64,000 nucleotides of DNA from Butyriboletus loyo (Eukaryota; Basidiomycota; Agaricomycetes; Boletales; Boletaceae): positions 1 through 64,000 of the forward strand of contig JBBPSI010000008.1 of the NCBI GenBank assembly GCA_038093515.1, read 5' to 3'. The notes beneath the pieces are model-generated. The model searched no databases and was not told the origin of the DNA. It saw only the letters and a program-made list of their open reading frames with translations. Positions 37,518-50,200 of this stretch are shown here, piece by piece (position 1 is the first letter of the stretch; each line of letters begins with the position of its first letter). The translations under genes and the position numbers were made by a program.

Positions 37518-39843
37518 TCACACCATCGAGAGTCGCTGATTGACTTGTTTTCGCCCATTGACCGGGAGGGTACTTGCACGTCCTACGTCGGTATTTTCAG
37601 CATCTACGTGGAAACCTGGAGGCAAGGTCTGTGGAACTGAAGGGAAGGCATCAAAGATCTCCCTGTCAAGAAGACTGGAGGCAGGAGAGAACTCCGAGTT
37701 CGAGTCGCCGGGAGATATCCAGGACGTTGGACGGGTATCAATGTCTACACTATCAGGGTGTGTCTCAGGCGACAACTCGGAAGGAAAAGAAAGCGAGAGA
37801 GTCGGTTGCGATGATTCATATATCGAATTCCTCTCTGACACTACGTAGATGAGGTCAACAAGTACACGAGTGCGAAGCATCGCAGGACGTACCTTGGTCT
37901 GCCGTGCTCACGTTGGACTTGGTCCGATTCCTGTTGAAAATCTTATCGGCAAAGGAAGTTGAACGGCCAACGGTAGATCCGTTCTTCTTGGGAGATGCAC
38001 TTGGCCAAGGGATACCGAATCCCTTTCGTTTGCCATTATCTGATGGCGTTGTTACAGGGAAAGAATCTTCGGAAGACATCGACATGCTATCCCGTGGATA
38101 AGCGCCAGGGACATAGCTAGATGATCGTCGACCTGTGAGACGGTAGATATTCGACAGGTACTTGCGATGTGAAGGCGATCGTTGTGAGAACGTAGTGGAT
38201 GCGAGACTTCTGCCGTCGGTTTCGTCTCCTTCGGGAATTTCACCATCGATCAAAGGCTCTCTGATCGACGGGATGGATGCAGAGCGCAGCGACTGCGAAC
38301 CACTATCGACAACAGGCGTAGGTGCATGTTCAGTGAGGGTGGAAGCTGACGCATGTCGACGGTCTGATTGAAAAGTCGCGTTGGTAGGGGTGGTTGCTGG
38401 TAAACCCGTGCTATCTCCCCCCGTGAGCCTCAGCTCCAATAATGCTGCATCTTCCAGGAGGACTGCCAGGTCACCGTAGCCCGGGCTGGGAGACATCTGG
38501 GCGATATTGCCACTGGCACCCCGCCGTTGCTGGGTCACTTGCGTTGCGGATGGGGCAAGGCTGGATACTCCGGGGGCAACCGATACCTCAGTGACCTTGC
38601 GGTGAACGACAGCCTTGAAATTAGACTTGCTCTGCGAACGAGCCTCGACCGATAGATTAGGTGTCGGGATGCTGGGCGGCACTGTTGGGTCTGGCGCAGG
38701 GGTCACGATGGCGCAACCTTGGGGGGCATCGACCTGCTTCGTCGCCTCCTCGGGAGGTGACGTTGAAAGGTCGACAACAGTCTCTGCACAAGCAGGTGTG
38801 GGTGTAGGAGAAGCGGAAGGAATATCGGTGGGAACCGAGGATGGGATAAATGCAGTGGGTTCAGGAAGTGATGGAGACAGCTGTGAGACAGCCGACTGAG
38901 GAGCAGATTCGTATTCTGAAAGTCCATCATTGCTGCCTTGCTGGCTGGTAGGAGACTGCGAGACATTCTGAGATGCATCGAAGACAGAAATCGCGAGATC
39001 TGGGGATGCTGGTGGATCTTCTGCTGGAGCGTCAACCTTGGAATCAGCAGAATCTGCTGGTGATGGCTGTTCCACATCAAGCGGTGGCTCCAAAGGCTGC
39101 AATGTAACCTCTGGTGCTTCCAAACTCGATGGTTGGGGCTCCTCCTCCTCAAACGGTGTCGCATCGACAGCAGGTTCCACGCTTGGGGGTTGCGACTCGT
39201 TGACGTCGGGCGGTTTTTCGGGAACGAGGGAGGATGATAAAGGGGACAACGCGTCGACAAACTCCGGCCCTGTACCCTCTACATCGCTCGTGCTCATGAC
39301 GCGTCTCCCAGAACCAAAGTTGATCGCAAGCGAATTGCGTCGGGGAGCTGGGCCGGACAGACCGTTTGGCAACGGCGGCACGGGTTCGTCCGTCGGAAAG
39401 TTGGATGGACCGTTTGACAAGGCAGCTCCGGTCGAGATACATCTCTTCCTCGGACCAGGCGACTCGTCAGTCGACGTGCGCTGTGATCCCGGCCGACTGG
39501 TGGGAGCCCCACTCGGCCTACCCAGACCGGGCACCCGATTCCCATAGAGTTCCCCGCGCTTCCTGGATGGTGCATTCTCTGCCAGCTGGGGTGCACCCAT
39601 CGCGAAACTTCCGCGTGGAACAGGCACACCTCCTTTTTCCTCGAACCTTGCGATTTTGTCACGTAGCCCGCCCGTGCCGGCGCTGGGGAGCGCTCTTGGG
39701 GCTGCCTGCGCGGACTGGTGCGTGTTGGGCGACACGTTGCGTTGCTGGAGAGCTGCTATGCGTTCCTTGAGATTCACTGGCGGTGTTCCGCCTCTGGATG
39801 TCGCCCTGGACCAAGGGTTAGTCGGACGTGGCCGTTCGGTCAT
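37518..39843 (-). CDS. Long disordered Ser/Pro-rich protein (2 exons, about 757 aa)
   Basis: Exons 39843-37893 and 37840-37518 join in phase 1. The N-terminus MTERPRPTNPWSR leads to a short amphipathic helix (VNLKERIAALQQRN) and a second one (GLRDKIARFEEKG). The rest is disordered, with acidic Pro/Ser runs and likely phosphorylation clusters (for example SQRSPSHRKYLSNIYRLTGR). Short LKERIAALQ-type helices with long disordered tails occur in some fungal actin- or mitochondria-linked proteins, but the match is too loose to name. An upstream in-frame ATG at 39924 would add 27 residues; the one at 39843 starts the conserved-looking part. Confidence 0.72.
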
Positions 39844-40217
39844 GTGGAGTGCACCTACATGATTCAGATCACGGCCAAGAATGTAGCAAGATGGGTTTAC
39901 AAGACGACCAGCGGAAAATGACAACCAGCCAGGGTAGTTTGAGTTGTGAAATAGAAGATGGTCGATGTAAGCCGACGGCCCTGGTCCCTCGAGGAAGGAC
40001 CGCGACGGGAAAGAGGGAAGATGAAGAAAAGGGTCAAAGAAAGGCAGCGTCGTACTGACAAGAGGTGAGCAACTGGCAAATGTCTCAAAAGACTCGAATG
40101 GCGCGACAAGGGTATCGCACGAAATTTAGCAACGATTCGCTACGAGCGTCTAGCATGCCTTGCATAATTATACCCGCCTTGTCGACGCTACCTACGCACA
40201 GCATACAATAGGTATCA

Positions 40218-42472
40218 TCATACAAAAACAACAAGCTCGTCCTCGCCGTCTCTGTCGTGAGGTCCGATGCCTCTGGATAGCCTATAGGATCGTCGTCTGT
40301 CCATCCGGCCCTTCCGCATGTCGTCATCTGACCCCGCAGTATCATATGCCTGATCCTCCAGCTCGTCTTCTGATAGATCCTCCTCATCAGTCGTGTAGGT
40401 CGTCAGCGGATTGAATCGACCCGTTCCGTTGGTACATTCCGACCGCGTGCGGCGACGTTCCTGGATGTCATACCTTCCGCTTTCGTCCGAATTGCCTTCC
40501 TCTACAGCCTCATGTCGGGTGTCGTCGTCAGACTCGAGCTCCATGTCTCCATTCCAATCTTCTTGCACGCCACCGGTCATTGACTTGCCTTTCGCGTCGT
40601 GGTCGATGGGCACGTCGGCAGTCACGACCGAAGCCTGTGGAGAGACATGAAGAAGCTTGTGCAACAACCTTTTTTCATATACCTCTTGAAGGAGGCGTCG
40701 GTTATTTATCGTCTAGAGTTCGGTGAGGAACCCGATGATATCGGGATTACAAGCACCCACCTCTTGCGTCACACCCAAGATGCTGGACAAGATACTCAGG
40801 TCTTCTGGGTTCGTTACCACCCGCAGACGGTACGAGCGACCCTCGTTTCGCGAGCTCAGAATCCCGGCGCGCAAGAACGCTGTGGCTTGCATGATACCAT
40901 AAGCACCAGCAAGGGTTCGCCGAACCTTGTTGATGCCATAGGAACCCTTGGAAATGTCGTTTGCTAGGAAAGAAGTCAATCAATGCTATCGACCACGAGG
41001 ACCTCCCACATACACCAATCCGTAGGATCTTCGATAGAAAGAAGTAGACCCTTGGACGAATCGTACCACCCTCTTTGTCTCTTGCTGAAGTACGATCCTC
41101 CGTTCCTGACCGATATCCCGACCTCCTCGTAGTTGAAATAACAGCCATATAGCTCGAAGAACTCCATGACGAGCACACCGAGGTTCTTTTCCGGGTCGAT
41201 TTCTCCTCTGCGGATTTTTGGATGCATCTGGAGAAAATTGATGGCCAAGCAGACGATGCTGTAACTTCCTAGGCCACCAGTATACACCTCGTTCATTCCG
41301 CGCTGGTTCAGAAACGCCTTTGCGATGACGATGAGGCAGCGTAAGGCGAACCCACAGCCCCGCATATTTTGCAGGAAGCCGCTGACAATCTTTCCTGCTT
41401 TGATACCGTTGCCTTGATTAATGCTGATGTCCACATTTAGACGACCAAAGTACGTGACAAACTTCACTATGGGCACTTTTGCTCTCGAGATGATAGTGAC
41501 TTTTGATGTAATTCCCGCGCGCTTGAGGGTATTTGCGAGTGCGTGTAATACGTTCACTTTGTTGCTACGTGCCATGGAATTGGACTCTATGACCAAGTCG
41601 ATGTCACTAGGTACAGTTAGGCTACGTGTCAAGGTTTCACAGGGTTAAGTACACACCCACTGGGTAAATATAGCTTGGTTTCATAGCTTCCAAAGGGCGA
41701 TATCTTTGCATCTGGAAACGCAGAGGTAATGGCGTTTGAGACAAGTTGGACAACGAGGCCACGAATTTCGTCCTCGACAGGTGTTGGTGACATGTACTTG
41801 ACGAAAGCCTCTACTTCACGATGTAACCTAATGCGTTGAATGACGTGGAGTATCATGTCAATCTGGAAACACTTACATCTCCGCCACATTGTGACAACTG
41901 TCCCAGTCGACCTGGGACACCCACGGAGTCTTCCTGATATCATACGGTTCGAACCGTTGTTTTCTTCTATAAGCTCGGTCATCCTCTTCATCAAACGAAG
42001 AATCGTGCTTCCTCCTCGTGCCACGGCCCTCCCCATCATCCATCCTCTGTGGCTTCCCTATGTCCCACTCGCGTTCCGTCGCCTTTTCTTTTTGACGTGC
42101 CCTTTCGGATCGAGGTTTTTCTCGCGGAGAAGCTTCCCTGCCACTCACCCCAAACGGAATGAAGTCGTCTCCAATCTCAGGCGTTTTGACTTTAATTTCG
42201 CCTGGCTCGGGGTCGTCGTTGTGTATGGGCTCTTTGCCCTTGTGGCTTGCGCTGGACATGCGTGGTCGTTTCGAGGAGGATTGCGCGGGGGACGTGGAAC
42301 GTCGACGGTGGCGACGGCGATTGTGGCTCTGCTCTCTATTCCTGTCCCTCTCTTTGTCTCCGTCCCGTTCATTGTGTCGAGACCGATGATGGTTCCTGTC
42401 TCTCTTCTTCGTTTGGTCTCTGTCAGGATCGCGTCCACCCTGAGAGCGCAGAGGCTTCGTGGGTAGAGAATC
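40218..42472 (-). CDS. TRF4: Non-canonical poly(A) polymerase, Trf4/Cid14/PAPD5 type (TRAMP complex)
   Basis: Adds short A tails to aberrant nuclear RNAs and hands them to the exosome. Exons 42472-41877, 41827-41657, 41606-41014, 40963-40761 and 40634-40218 join in phase, about 659 residues. A basic Arg/His/Asp-rich N-terminus of about 150 residues is followed by the nucleotidyltransferase core. SPFGSYETKLYLPSG and DIDLVIE carry the first two catalytic Asp; NVDISINQ carries the third. The PAP-associated domain follows (GSYSIVCLAINFLQMHP, LGVLVMEFFELYG, SYFSKRQRGW, and NDISKGSYGI across intron 3). The C-terminus is acidic. The donor of intron 3 is GTATGT at 41013; a tempting nearby site breaks the frame. 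Confidence 0.94.
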
Positions 42473-42737
42473 CATAGTGGAAAGTCTGTGGAAGAGGATT
42501 AAACAAAAACTCTCCCTGCAAGCACGGAACTCGGGGGAGTGCACTGTAGGTGATCAAAATGATGGAATGCGGTGGTCGTTTGATTCCAAAGCTTTCACCA
42601 AACATCGGCGACATCCAAGATATTTCCATTTTTGGATACTCCTGGGTGCTGAACCAGATCTGCCTCTACAATTAATGTTCGAGACCAGGTTTCTGCCACG
42701 GGTCATTTTACTGAAGATCGATATTGATACACCCTGG

Positions 42738-43268
42738 TCATGGTTCAACTCTCTTCAATACCCACCGCTCGACGGGAGCCAATACCATACCTCCGACTTC
42801 GGACTTCCCGCTCCCAGCAACCCCGACAAAGCGAAATATATCACCCTGGGATAGGTCTCTTCCAAACAGCGACCAGGTTGATAGATCTAGCCTCCCAGAC
42901 TGGAAAAGCATCGACTCCGTCCTTTTGCCGCCATACCGCTCAACGACGATCACCCTTGCATCTTTAGGAATCGCCTCAAAGTCCACGTCTAGATGGACCA
43001 CCCTGATCTTCGGCATATCAGCATACGGCGCGAATACACGGAGTAACTCCTAATTCCGTTCCCCTCGAATCCACGCCTCATGTGCCACGACGCTCGTCCA
43101 TCCTGTCACCAAGCAGACATGATGGGAATCATGTGAGCTTGTGAAAAAGAGCAGCGGAAAGTCTGAGGATTCCGATTGCCAGACAGATAGCTTCTGAAAG
43201 AGTGATGTGGGATCTGAAAAGTTGGGAGGTGATTGTAAGACGAGGATGGCAAACTCGGTGATCGTCAT
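42738..43268 (-). pseudogene. ABM-like dimeric alpha/beta-barrel protein with one in-frame TAG
   Basis: Reading from MTITEFAILVLQSP (ATG 43268-43266), an intronless frame runs to 42738 with a single interruption, a TAG at 43052-43050 between WIRGERN and ELLRVFAPYADMPK. The text before and after is in the same frame and looks like one domain: a beta strand, FQKLSVWQSESSDFPLLFF, then VCLVTGWTSVVAHEAW. This pattern is typical of antibiotic-biosynthesis-monooxygenase-like fungal proteins. The simplest history is CAG to TAG (Gln to stop). A sequencing error or stop readthrough are alternatives. The C-terminal 90 residues look less conserved. Function of this small family in fungi is unclear. Confidence 0.6.
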
Positions 43269-43455
43269 GAGTTGAGTTAGCAGTCGTGGACGCTTGGGAT
43301 GCAACTGGAATGAACTGAAGATCACGCTAGCACGGTTCGCAGTAGGATTCCATGTGCGACGCGTCTCACAGTGCTTGGCAACACCAAGTCACAAAAAAGG
43401 ACCCTGCATCCGATATCTACTTCGACCCTGAACTAACACAGCAAAGTGCTTCTGC

Positions 43456-44771
43456 TTATGTAGGGATCTGGGTAGCAGCAGAAAGTGCCTTGGCCAAAAT
43501 GGTAATCACAGGATCTTAGTAAACCGAGATACCGAGTACGTCAAAACACTTACTCGTGAACAGTGAACAATGGGTAGAGTGTGTTCAGCCAGCTGAGTCG
43601 TTCCATCAGACGAAGGGTCCAAACCAATGTTAAAGTGACCCACAAGGAACTGGGCATACTCCTCTACCTGATAAATACTAGTGGAAGTACCATTCTTGTA
43701 CACAGCACAATAATCGGCTACATTCACAAATCCGAATGTCCGCCACTCATTAAGAAGACTTTGAAGACAGGTCGAGTGTCAAAAACCGCGACGCTGCCAA
43801 GTTTTCCTGGAAGTTGTGCACGCTTTGCATCAACTGGGTGTTGTAGTTGGCGATGTTGGTACCCATATGTGCTACTGCCTGGGGCCCTTGTACAAGGAAA
43901 AGCGGTGCACGGTTCGTAGACGGTACCGTCAAGAATATAAAGTTACGAGCCCCTGCATTGTACAGAACACCCACCTTTGACGCTGTTCAGTCGTGTAAGT
44001 TTGAAAGTAAATCGCCGCTATACCTGGTGAGAAGAGCCGGTCCATCAGGAACTGAATTGAGGGATGTTCAGTGTTAAAGCATGTAAACGTTGAATGCATG
44101 CTAGTGGTGACATTAGGAAACACTGACCCAGCCGACCGAGTTTCCGATATCATCGATACCGATCCAGATAGCAAATAGACTGTTTGTGCCATCCCATTGG
44201 GCTCCAGCGGGTTTGGATGCTAGATACTTGTTGAACTCGGAGACCTGATCGACAACCGCCCTGGTAGACGGCGATGAGGATAAGAATAAGGGGAAGAGTA
44301 TATGCAACACTTACAATACCGCAGGGAGGTACGGAGGAACCAGAACGCTATCGATGGTCGCACTACTGTACGCCAAATCAAATGTCTGCATTGACAGATA
44401 GTCAGGCTCGATCTCTTTCTCGCGATCATCTTGCTAACCTTGACCACCATTTGATTGCAAGTGCTAGCGACGGGATAATTGAAATTTGAATCACTCGAGG
44501 GGAGGTATGTGAGTATCATCTCACTCAAAAGTTCAGCCTAGTCTGGATCATTTGCGGACGTCTAAGCGAACATGAGCCTACTACGATGGTCGAGTGTAGG
44601 TAATTCATACTCACATATTTTGGGTTCAGAGAGTTTATACCCGCCGAGATGCAAGTTGTACCCACCTGTAGTGAATGCAAACATGCACTCGGTTTCATTC
44701 CAAGAGGTCGCGGACGTGACAGGGATGGAGAACAGGCTAGTAGCCAAGACCAGAAGACCGCGATAAAACAT
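43456..44771 (-). pseudogene. CE16-type (GDSL/SGNH) acetylesterase-like gene, catalytically dead
   Basis: Secreted CE16 enzymes remove acetyl groups from plant-wall sugars. Here a good signal peptide (MFYRGLLVLATSLFSIPVTS) is followed by WNETECMFAFTTGGYN, where the family has the FGDSYT block: the Ser-bearing GDS is deleted. Later blocks are recognisable: TFDLAYSSATIDSVLVPPY, FAIWIGIDDIGNS, VGVLYNAGARNFIFLTVP, and ADYCAVYKNGT. Near the end WLNTLYPLF stands where the family has a catalytic His (LHP), so His has become Tyr. The DSNFNYPVAST exon and the FKVFL/NEWRTFG region also need frame changes. I infer a pseudogene. It is divergent from AP-2 mu. Confidence 0.65.
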
Positions 44772-45179
44772 ACTGCGAACTTGAAATCCTCAAAGGAGTT
44801 TCACGACTTCCTCCGTTGGTCCGGCTTTTTTATATGGCACGGATACATCAGATGCTCGTAGCCCGACAATTGTCCGCGCGAAGCCAGCCGGCACGATAGC
44901 AGACCGCACGCGTAGTTCCTGTATTCCCCGAACATCAAACATGTGCAACAGTTAAAGGTGTCTGAGGCGAAGGGAGATGTTTAGGTGGTATGATCTTGGA
45001 GGGGAGGTCGCCACGATGAAACGGCACCCACTGAACCGACAACTTAGCCAGAGGATCACGACAGAGTTCGATGATATATTGCGATTGCCAAAAATAGGTG
45101 CAACCCCCATGATTGGGGGTCGTAGCTAGTGGGAAACTGAACGTTCAATGCTCCGTTCAAATACGCTTTGACTAACACA

Positions 45180-47009
45180 ATGATTTCGGTGAGTCTCCGA
45201 GACACTCAGAAAGAGATGACCAGGGCAGTAGAACCTCACATATTTCCAAGGCATTTTTCATCTTCAACCAAAAAGGAGAGGTTGGTCACTGTACGTTATG
45301 CGGATGAACACCTCGGAGTATTGATCTTGGCATCTACGTCCAGGTCTTGATTTCTCGTTTATATCGGACGGATTTCAAGTATGACTTCTATTTCTTCACG
45401 CGGCTGCTGGTTATTCAGATCATTCTTTTCAGGCGTTCAATAGCGGATGTATTCCGAATCCAAGTCGTGTCGAACAGCGATGTGCGGTCACCTATAATTA
45501 CGTTAGGCTCTACGAGCTTTTTTCACGTTCGTGTCAATAATCTTTATGTCGTCGCTGTCACCAAGTAAGTCAGATAGTTCCTTAATGCACCGCCTTGACC
45601 CTAATACATGCCCAGGACCAACGCCAATGCCGCTCTCGTATTCGAGTACTGCTACCGTTTCATCTCGATCGCCAAATCTTACTTTGGAAAAGTTGACGAG
45701 GAGTCTGTCAAGAATAACTTTGTCTTGATCTATGAATTGATAGATGGTATGATCTGTGCCGGGTGTTATTCCGTTCGCTACCTCACGAAGCATGTTTCAG
45801 AAATCAACGACTTTGGTTATCCGCAAAACAGTGAAATAGATACGCTGAAGAGCTACATCACAACGGAGAGTGTCATGTCATCTCCACATGTCGCCGTATG
45901 CTCTTTCCGTACTTCGTCTGCGCTTGAGTTCACTCCGTGTCAAAGGAAGAGTCTGCGAAGATCACCGTACAAGCGACAGGCGCGACGAGTTGGCGACGTG
46001 GTGATGTCAAGTACAAAAAGAACGAAGCATTTGTTGATGTTGTGGAGACAGTCAACCTCAGTATGAGTGCTAAAGGTCAGTTGCATGAATTCGTGTTCTG
46101 GCGAATGTTCACAAATTCTCACCACAGGGACTATACTCCGAGCGGATGTCGACGGCCACATACAAATGCGGGCTTATTTGTCTGGCACACCTGAGTGCAA
46201 GTTTGGTCTCAATGATAAATTGGTCATTGATAAAAACGACCGCGGTGCCGGTGGAGGTGATGGCGTGGAGCTAGACGATTGTCGATTCCACCAATGTGTC
46301 CGCCTTAATGAATTTGATTCCAATCGAACCATCAGCTTCATCCCACCTGATGGTGAATTTGAACTCATGAGGCGAGCGGCGACCATCTTTTTTTGTGAGA
46401 TTGAACCTGAATGTCTTGTCCGTTCAGGTACAGAGCAACGTCGAACGTCAAACTTCCGCTGCGGGTAATTGCCACCGTCAACGAAATCGGTACCACACAG
46501 GTTTCCTATACGGTCTCTATCAAGGCAAACTTTGGCAATAAACTCTCCGCTTCCGATGTCGTGCTCAGAATACCAACTCCGCTGAACACGACGACGGTAG
46601 ATTGCAAAGTCGCGAACGGTAAAGCCAAGTATGTCCCCGCGGAAAATGTCGTGATCTGGAAGTGTGTCGGGCTGTATCGCTTGAGCGATAGTCGAGTTAA
46701 TATGTTGCACCAGAATTCCCCGGATACAAGGCGGCCAAGAGTGTACATTCACGGCATCCGCTGAACTCACTTCAACGACCATTCGACAAGTGTGGGCTCG
46801 GCCGCCAATCGACGTCGATTTCCAGGTCCTGATGTTCACAGCATCTGGGTTGACCGTTCGCTTTTTGAAGATATTCGAGAAAAGCAGCTACCACAGCATT
46901 AAATGGGTGCGCTATCTCACCAAAGCAAGCGGGACGTATCAGATTCGGGTGAGTTCTTGGTCCAGGCTTTTGGGTTTAGTCGGTGTTAACATTGCGCCCG
47001 CAGTTCTGA
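45180..47009 (+). CDS. APM4: AP-2 clathrin adaptor complex subunit mu
   Basis: Medium chain of AP-2; it links clathrin to cargo with Tyr-based sorting signals at the plasma membrane. Eleven exons: 45180-45188, 45251-45280, 45344-45378, 45433-45564, 45616-45746, 45801-45895, 45946-46075, 46128-46371, 46428-46661, 46714-46948, 47004-47009, all in phase, about 426 residues. The start [24 protein letters not shown], the longin core [20 protein letters not shown], the C-terminal domain [15 protein letters not shown] and the end ASGTYQIRF are near-identical to known mu2. The first coding exon is 9 bases and the last 6. The intron at 46372 begins with GC. The gene is intact. Confidence 0.96.
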
Positions 47010-47278
47010 GGCACCGGGACTATCCCTTTATATACACGGAATTTACGATAGGATATCGTCGTTAATAATATCTAGTTATACCTTGGAGAGATCAGGGGCA
47101 GCTTGTTCGCGAGTGTCGTCCGAGTGAAGGCTGCGTCCGAAGTAGTTGACTTCCAATCCCGGTAATCTCATAATCGTCTGGTTGCGCGCGCGTAGTGTCC
47201 CGGTGTCGTAACTCGTCTCAACCGTCTACTAGCTTGTCCCTCAACTCCTCACAATCCAAGCAGCACTCGTCTGGTTTC

Positions 47279-50200
47279 ATGTTCTGGAGGTATTTCACTA
47301 CATTTCAGTCGGTAACCCCCCGCGTGACGGTTTTTGCTGTCGTGCAGATTCGGCTTCCATAATACATCCGCGATAGACAGTCTTCTGGACAAGGACGACG
47401 TCTCGCTGGAAGCCATACTAGACGAGGACGATCTGCTGCAAGAATGCAAATCTCAAAATACGAGACTCATTGATTATTTCCAGCGCGTCGATGTTTTGAA
47501 GCGCTTGTTAGCGTATGTTACCGGCGAGATTGAGGGTGCAGAGGAGAGAGGCCGATTCAAGTGCGTAACAGGTTCAATCGTATCCTTTTTGACGTCTGAT
47601 GGTGCAAAGATACCCATATGTTGCTACCGAAGTACTCTGTAGCGAAATTTGGTCCATCGTGGAGACTTGCGTGAACCACAGCGAAGAGCTTCTTGCCCCA
47701 TTCTGGGAAACCGTACTTGATAGGCCTCCCGAGGACATGAAAATGGAGATGGTCATGGCCTCGCACTTTGCAAAGATCAATGCCGTGTTTCTCACCAAGA
47801 AACCCGCAGAGGTGGGTAGCGACCTACGTTTTTCGTCCTACGCGTTTACTCATTCTATTGTAGATGCTTGCGTTTATCCAATCCCAACCATCCGTCGTGG
47901 AGCGATTACTTCACCACGTCGAGGCTCCTTCAATAGTGGATTTGCTTGTTCGCATTATTCAGCTGGACGAGCATCCAGGAGGAGCAGGTGTTCTCGAAGT
48001 ATGCTCTCACATGCACTCGTGTGCGCAGTCACTCACCTTCCGTCGCCACCCAGTGGTTATCTTCAGAACAACTCATGGCGAGGTTGATAGGTCTACTTTC
48101 TCCTGCTCATTCCAGTGATATGCACACTGTCGTGTCGGAACTCATCAAGGGAATTATTTCCATGGCTGCTCCCTCGCCTGGCGCAGGCTTGACAGAAGGA
48201 CTTCAGAATGGCCCTGCATCAAATCGTTTCGCGCGGGAATTGGCTCACAGGGACAGTATCTCCACGCTGGCAGGATACATTCTCCACGACTTTGAAGCTG
48301 ACCAACCTCTTGTCAAAACTTCAGGAGTTGACAGCGCCGACAATATCGCTGCCCCTCCCTCAGAGCTTCCCAATGGGCACTCCGCGACGTCCTCTGTCAT
48401 CCACTCGATATCTGTCATCATCGAGCTTATCAGAAAGAATAATTCGGACTACTTTGAACCTTACTTATTCCATACACTGCGGAATCGACTGATACAAGTT
48501 CAACAGCAGCTCCAGGGTGCAGAGAACGCGCGGGAAACGTTGGAGACAGCAATGAAGGAGATGGTTGACCGGATGGGGGTTGTCAATCTCGGGCCACTGC
48601 TAGATATCATGTGCGAGCGACTACCCGACTTCCAACGATTTCTACGTCAACCTCGCTCTTTGGTGTGTCCATCCTAATGTTCCTCCATGATGACTTGTTT
48701 ACCTCTAGCCCATGCAGCAAGGGCTCGTACCGACTACTGTGGGTCTAATACGGCCTCTTACGTTCGAACGGTATCGAATTTGCGAATTGTATGCCGAACT
48801 TCTCCACTGTTCAAATATGTCTCTTCTGAACCGCTGCTCGGAACACGATCACCTGTACGATAACGAGGGTCGGTTACAAGGCGGACTTGCGGCTTTGGAG
48901 ACGTTGGCCCGTGTGATCGCACTAGGTTCTTCGGACGAACGGGAACGCGAGCCCTCTGACGAGCCTCATGATGAGGTTGAACCGGCTTTGGAACTCCCAG
49001 TCACGAATCATTCGCGCGCATCCTCTCTCCTGGACTCGGACGATGATATGAGCGAAGACCCGGGAAGTTCAGACGACGACGATGCCATGGAAGAGATTGT
49101 AATGGATGATGAATCTCCGAAAGGTCATTCCCGCAGCGGAGATGATTCCCAGGTGGAGCCATCGCCAACGACGATGGCTTCCCCTTCAAGCCCGTCTTCC
49201 TCCGAACACGTCACACAAACTGCTTCCCAACGGAGTCCTACCAGTCCCAGTCCGCGGGATTCAAGCTCGCAGGCAACGTTGACCCCATCACGTCAAAATT
49301 CGCGACGGTCGACCAACTTAAGCACGATTCCAGAAATTCCCGTTGGTGAGAGGATGAAGCGGTGCTTCTTGGGCTCGTCTGTATTGTCGACGCTCTTGGT
49401 AAGGATTCACCCGCCTCGCTCGTCTCGCTCGTCTGACCTTGTTTGCTGTAGGACCTGTTCTTCGAATTCCCTTGGAATAACTTTCTGCATAGCGTCGTCT
49501 ACGATTTCATCCACCAGGTCCTCACAGGCAGGGTCGATGGCGGTCTAAATCGCGAGTTAACCATCGCACTGTTCAGGGATGCCCAATTGATGCAGCGCAT
49601 CGTCGACGGACAAAAACAAAACGATGCAGAAAGGCAAGTCTTTGTATTTGAATTGCACCATGTAATAACGGTACCCTTCAGCACCAAGCCCAAAGGTGTG
49701 CGGTTGGGGTACATGGGTCACCTCACGCTCATGGCGGAGGACGTCATCACCGCCCTTGAACATTTCCCGCTCGATTTACGCCATATCATCGATGGGTTTG
49801 CACCACAACCTGCATGGAATGAGTACGTGACGGGAAGATACAAGGAAACCAAGAAGCGCGATACCAGCTTGCTTGGTGGTGGTAAACCCGCCGTCAACAC
49901 CGCTCCACGTGTGGGAGGTCGGTGGGCAGTGGATGAAGAGGATGTCAAATCGGTGGCTGTACCGGTCAATGAAAGCTCTGGGATCAAAGGGGAGTTCAAA
50001 AGGACGACGACCACGAGACCAAGTCGAGAAACGAGTGCCAACTTTGGCCCCGCACCGATGGAAGATGATGAGGACCACGGATCTGGTCCACCGCAGGTAT
50101 ATTCTACCAGTTCTTGGTGATGATGTTTTCCTTTACTCGCTTTCGTGTTTCAGTTTGTTCGTTACTTGACGCAGGAGCTCCATTCAGGAGAATATCTCAC

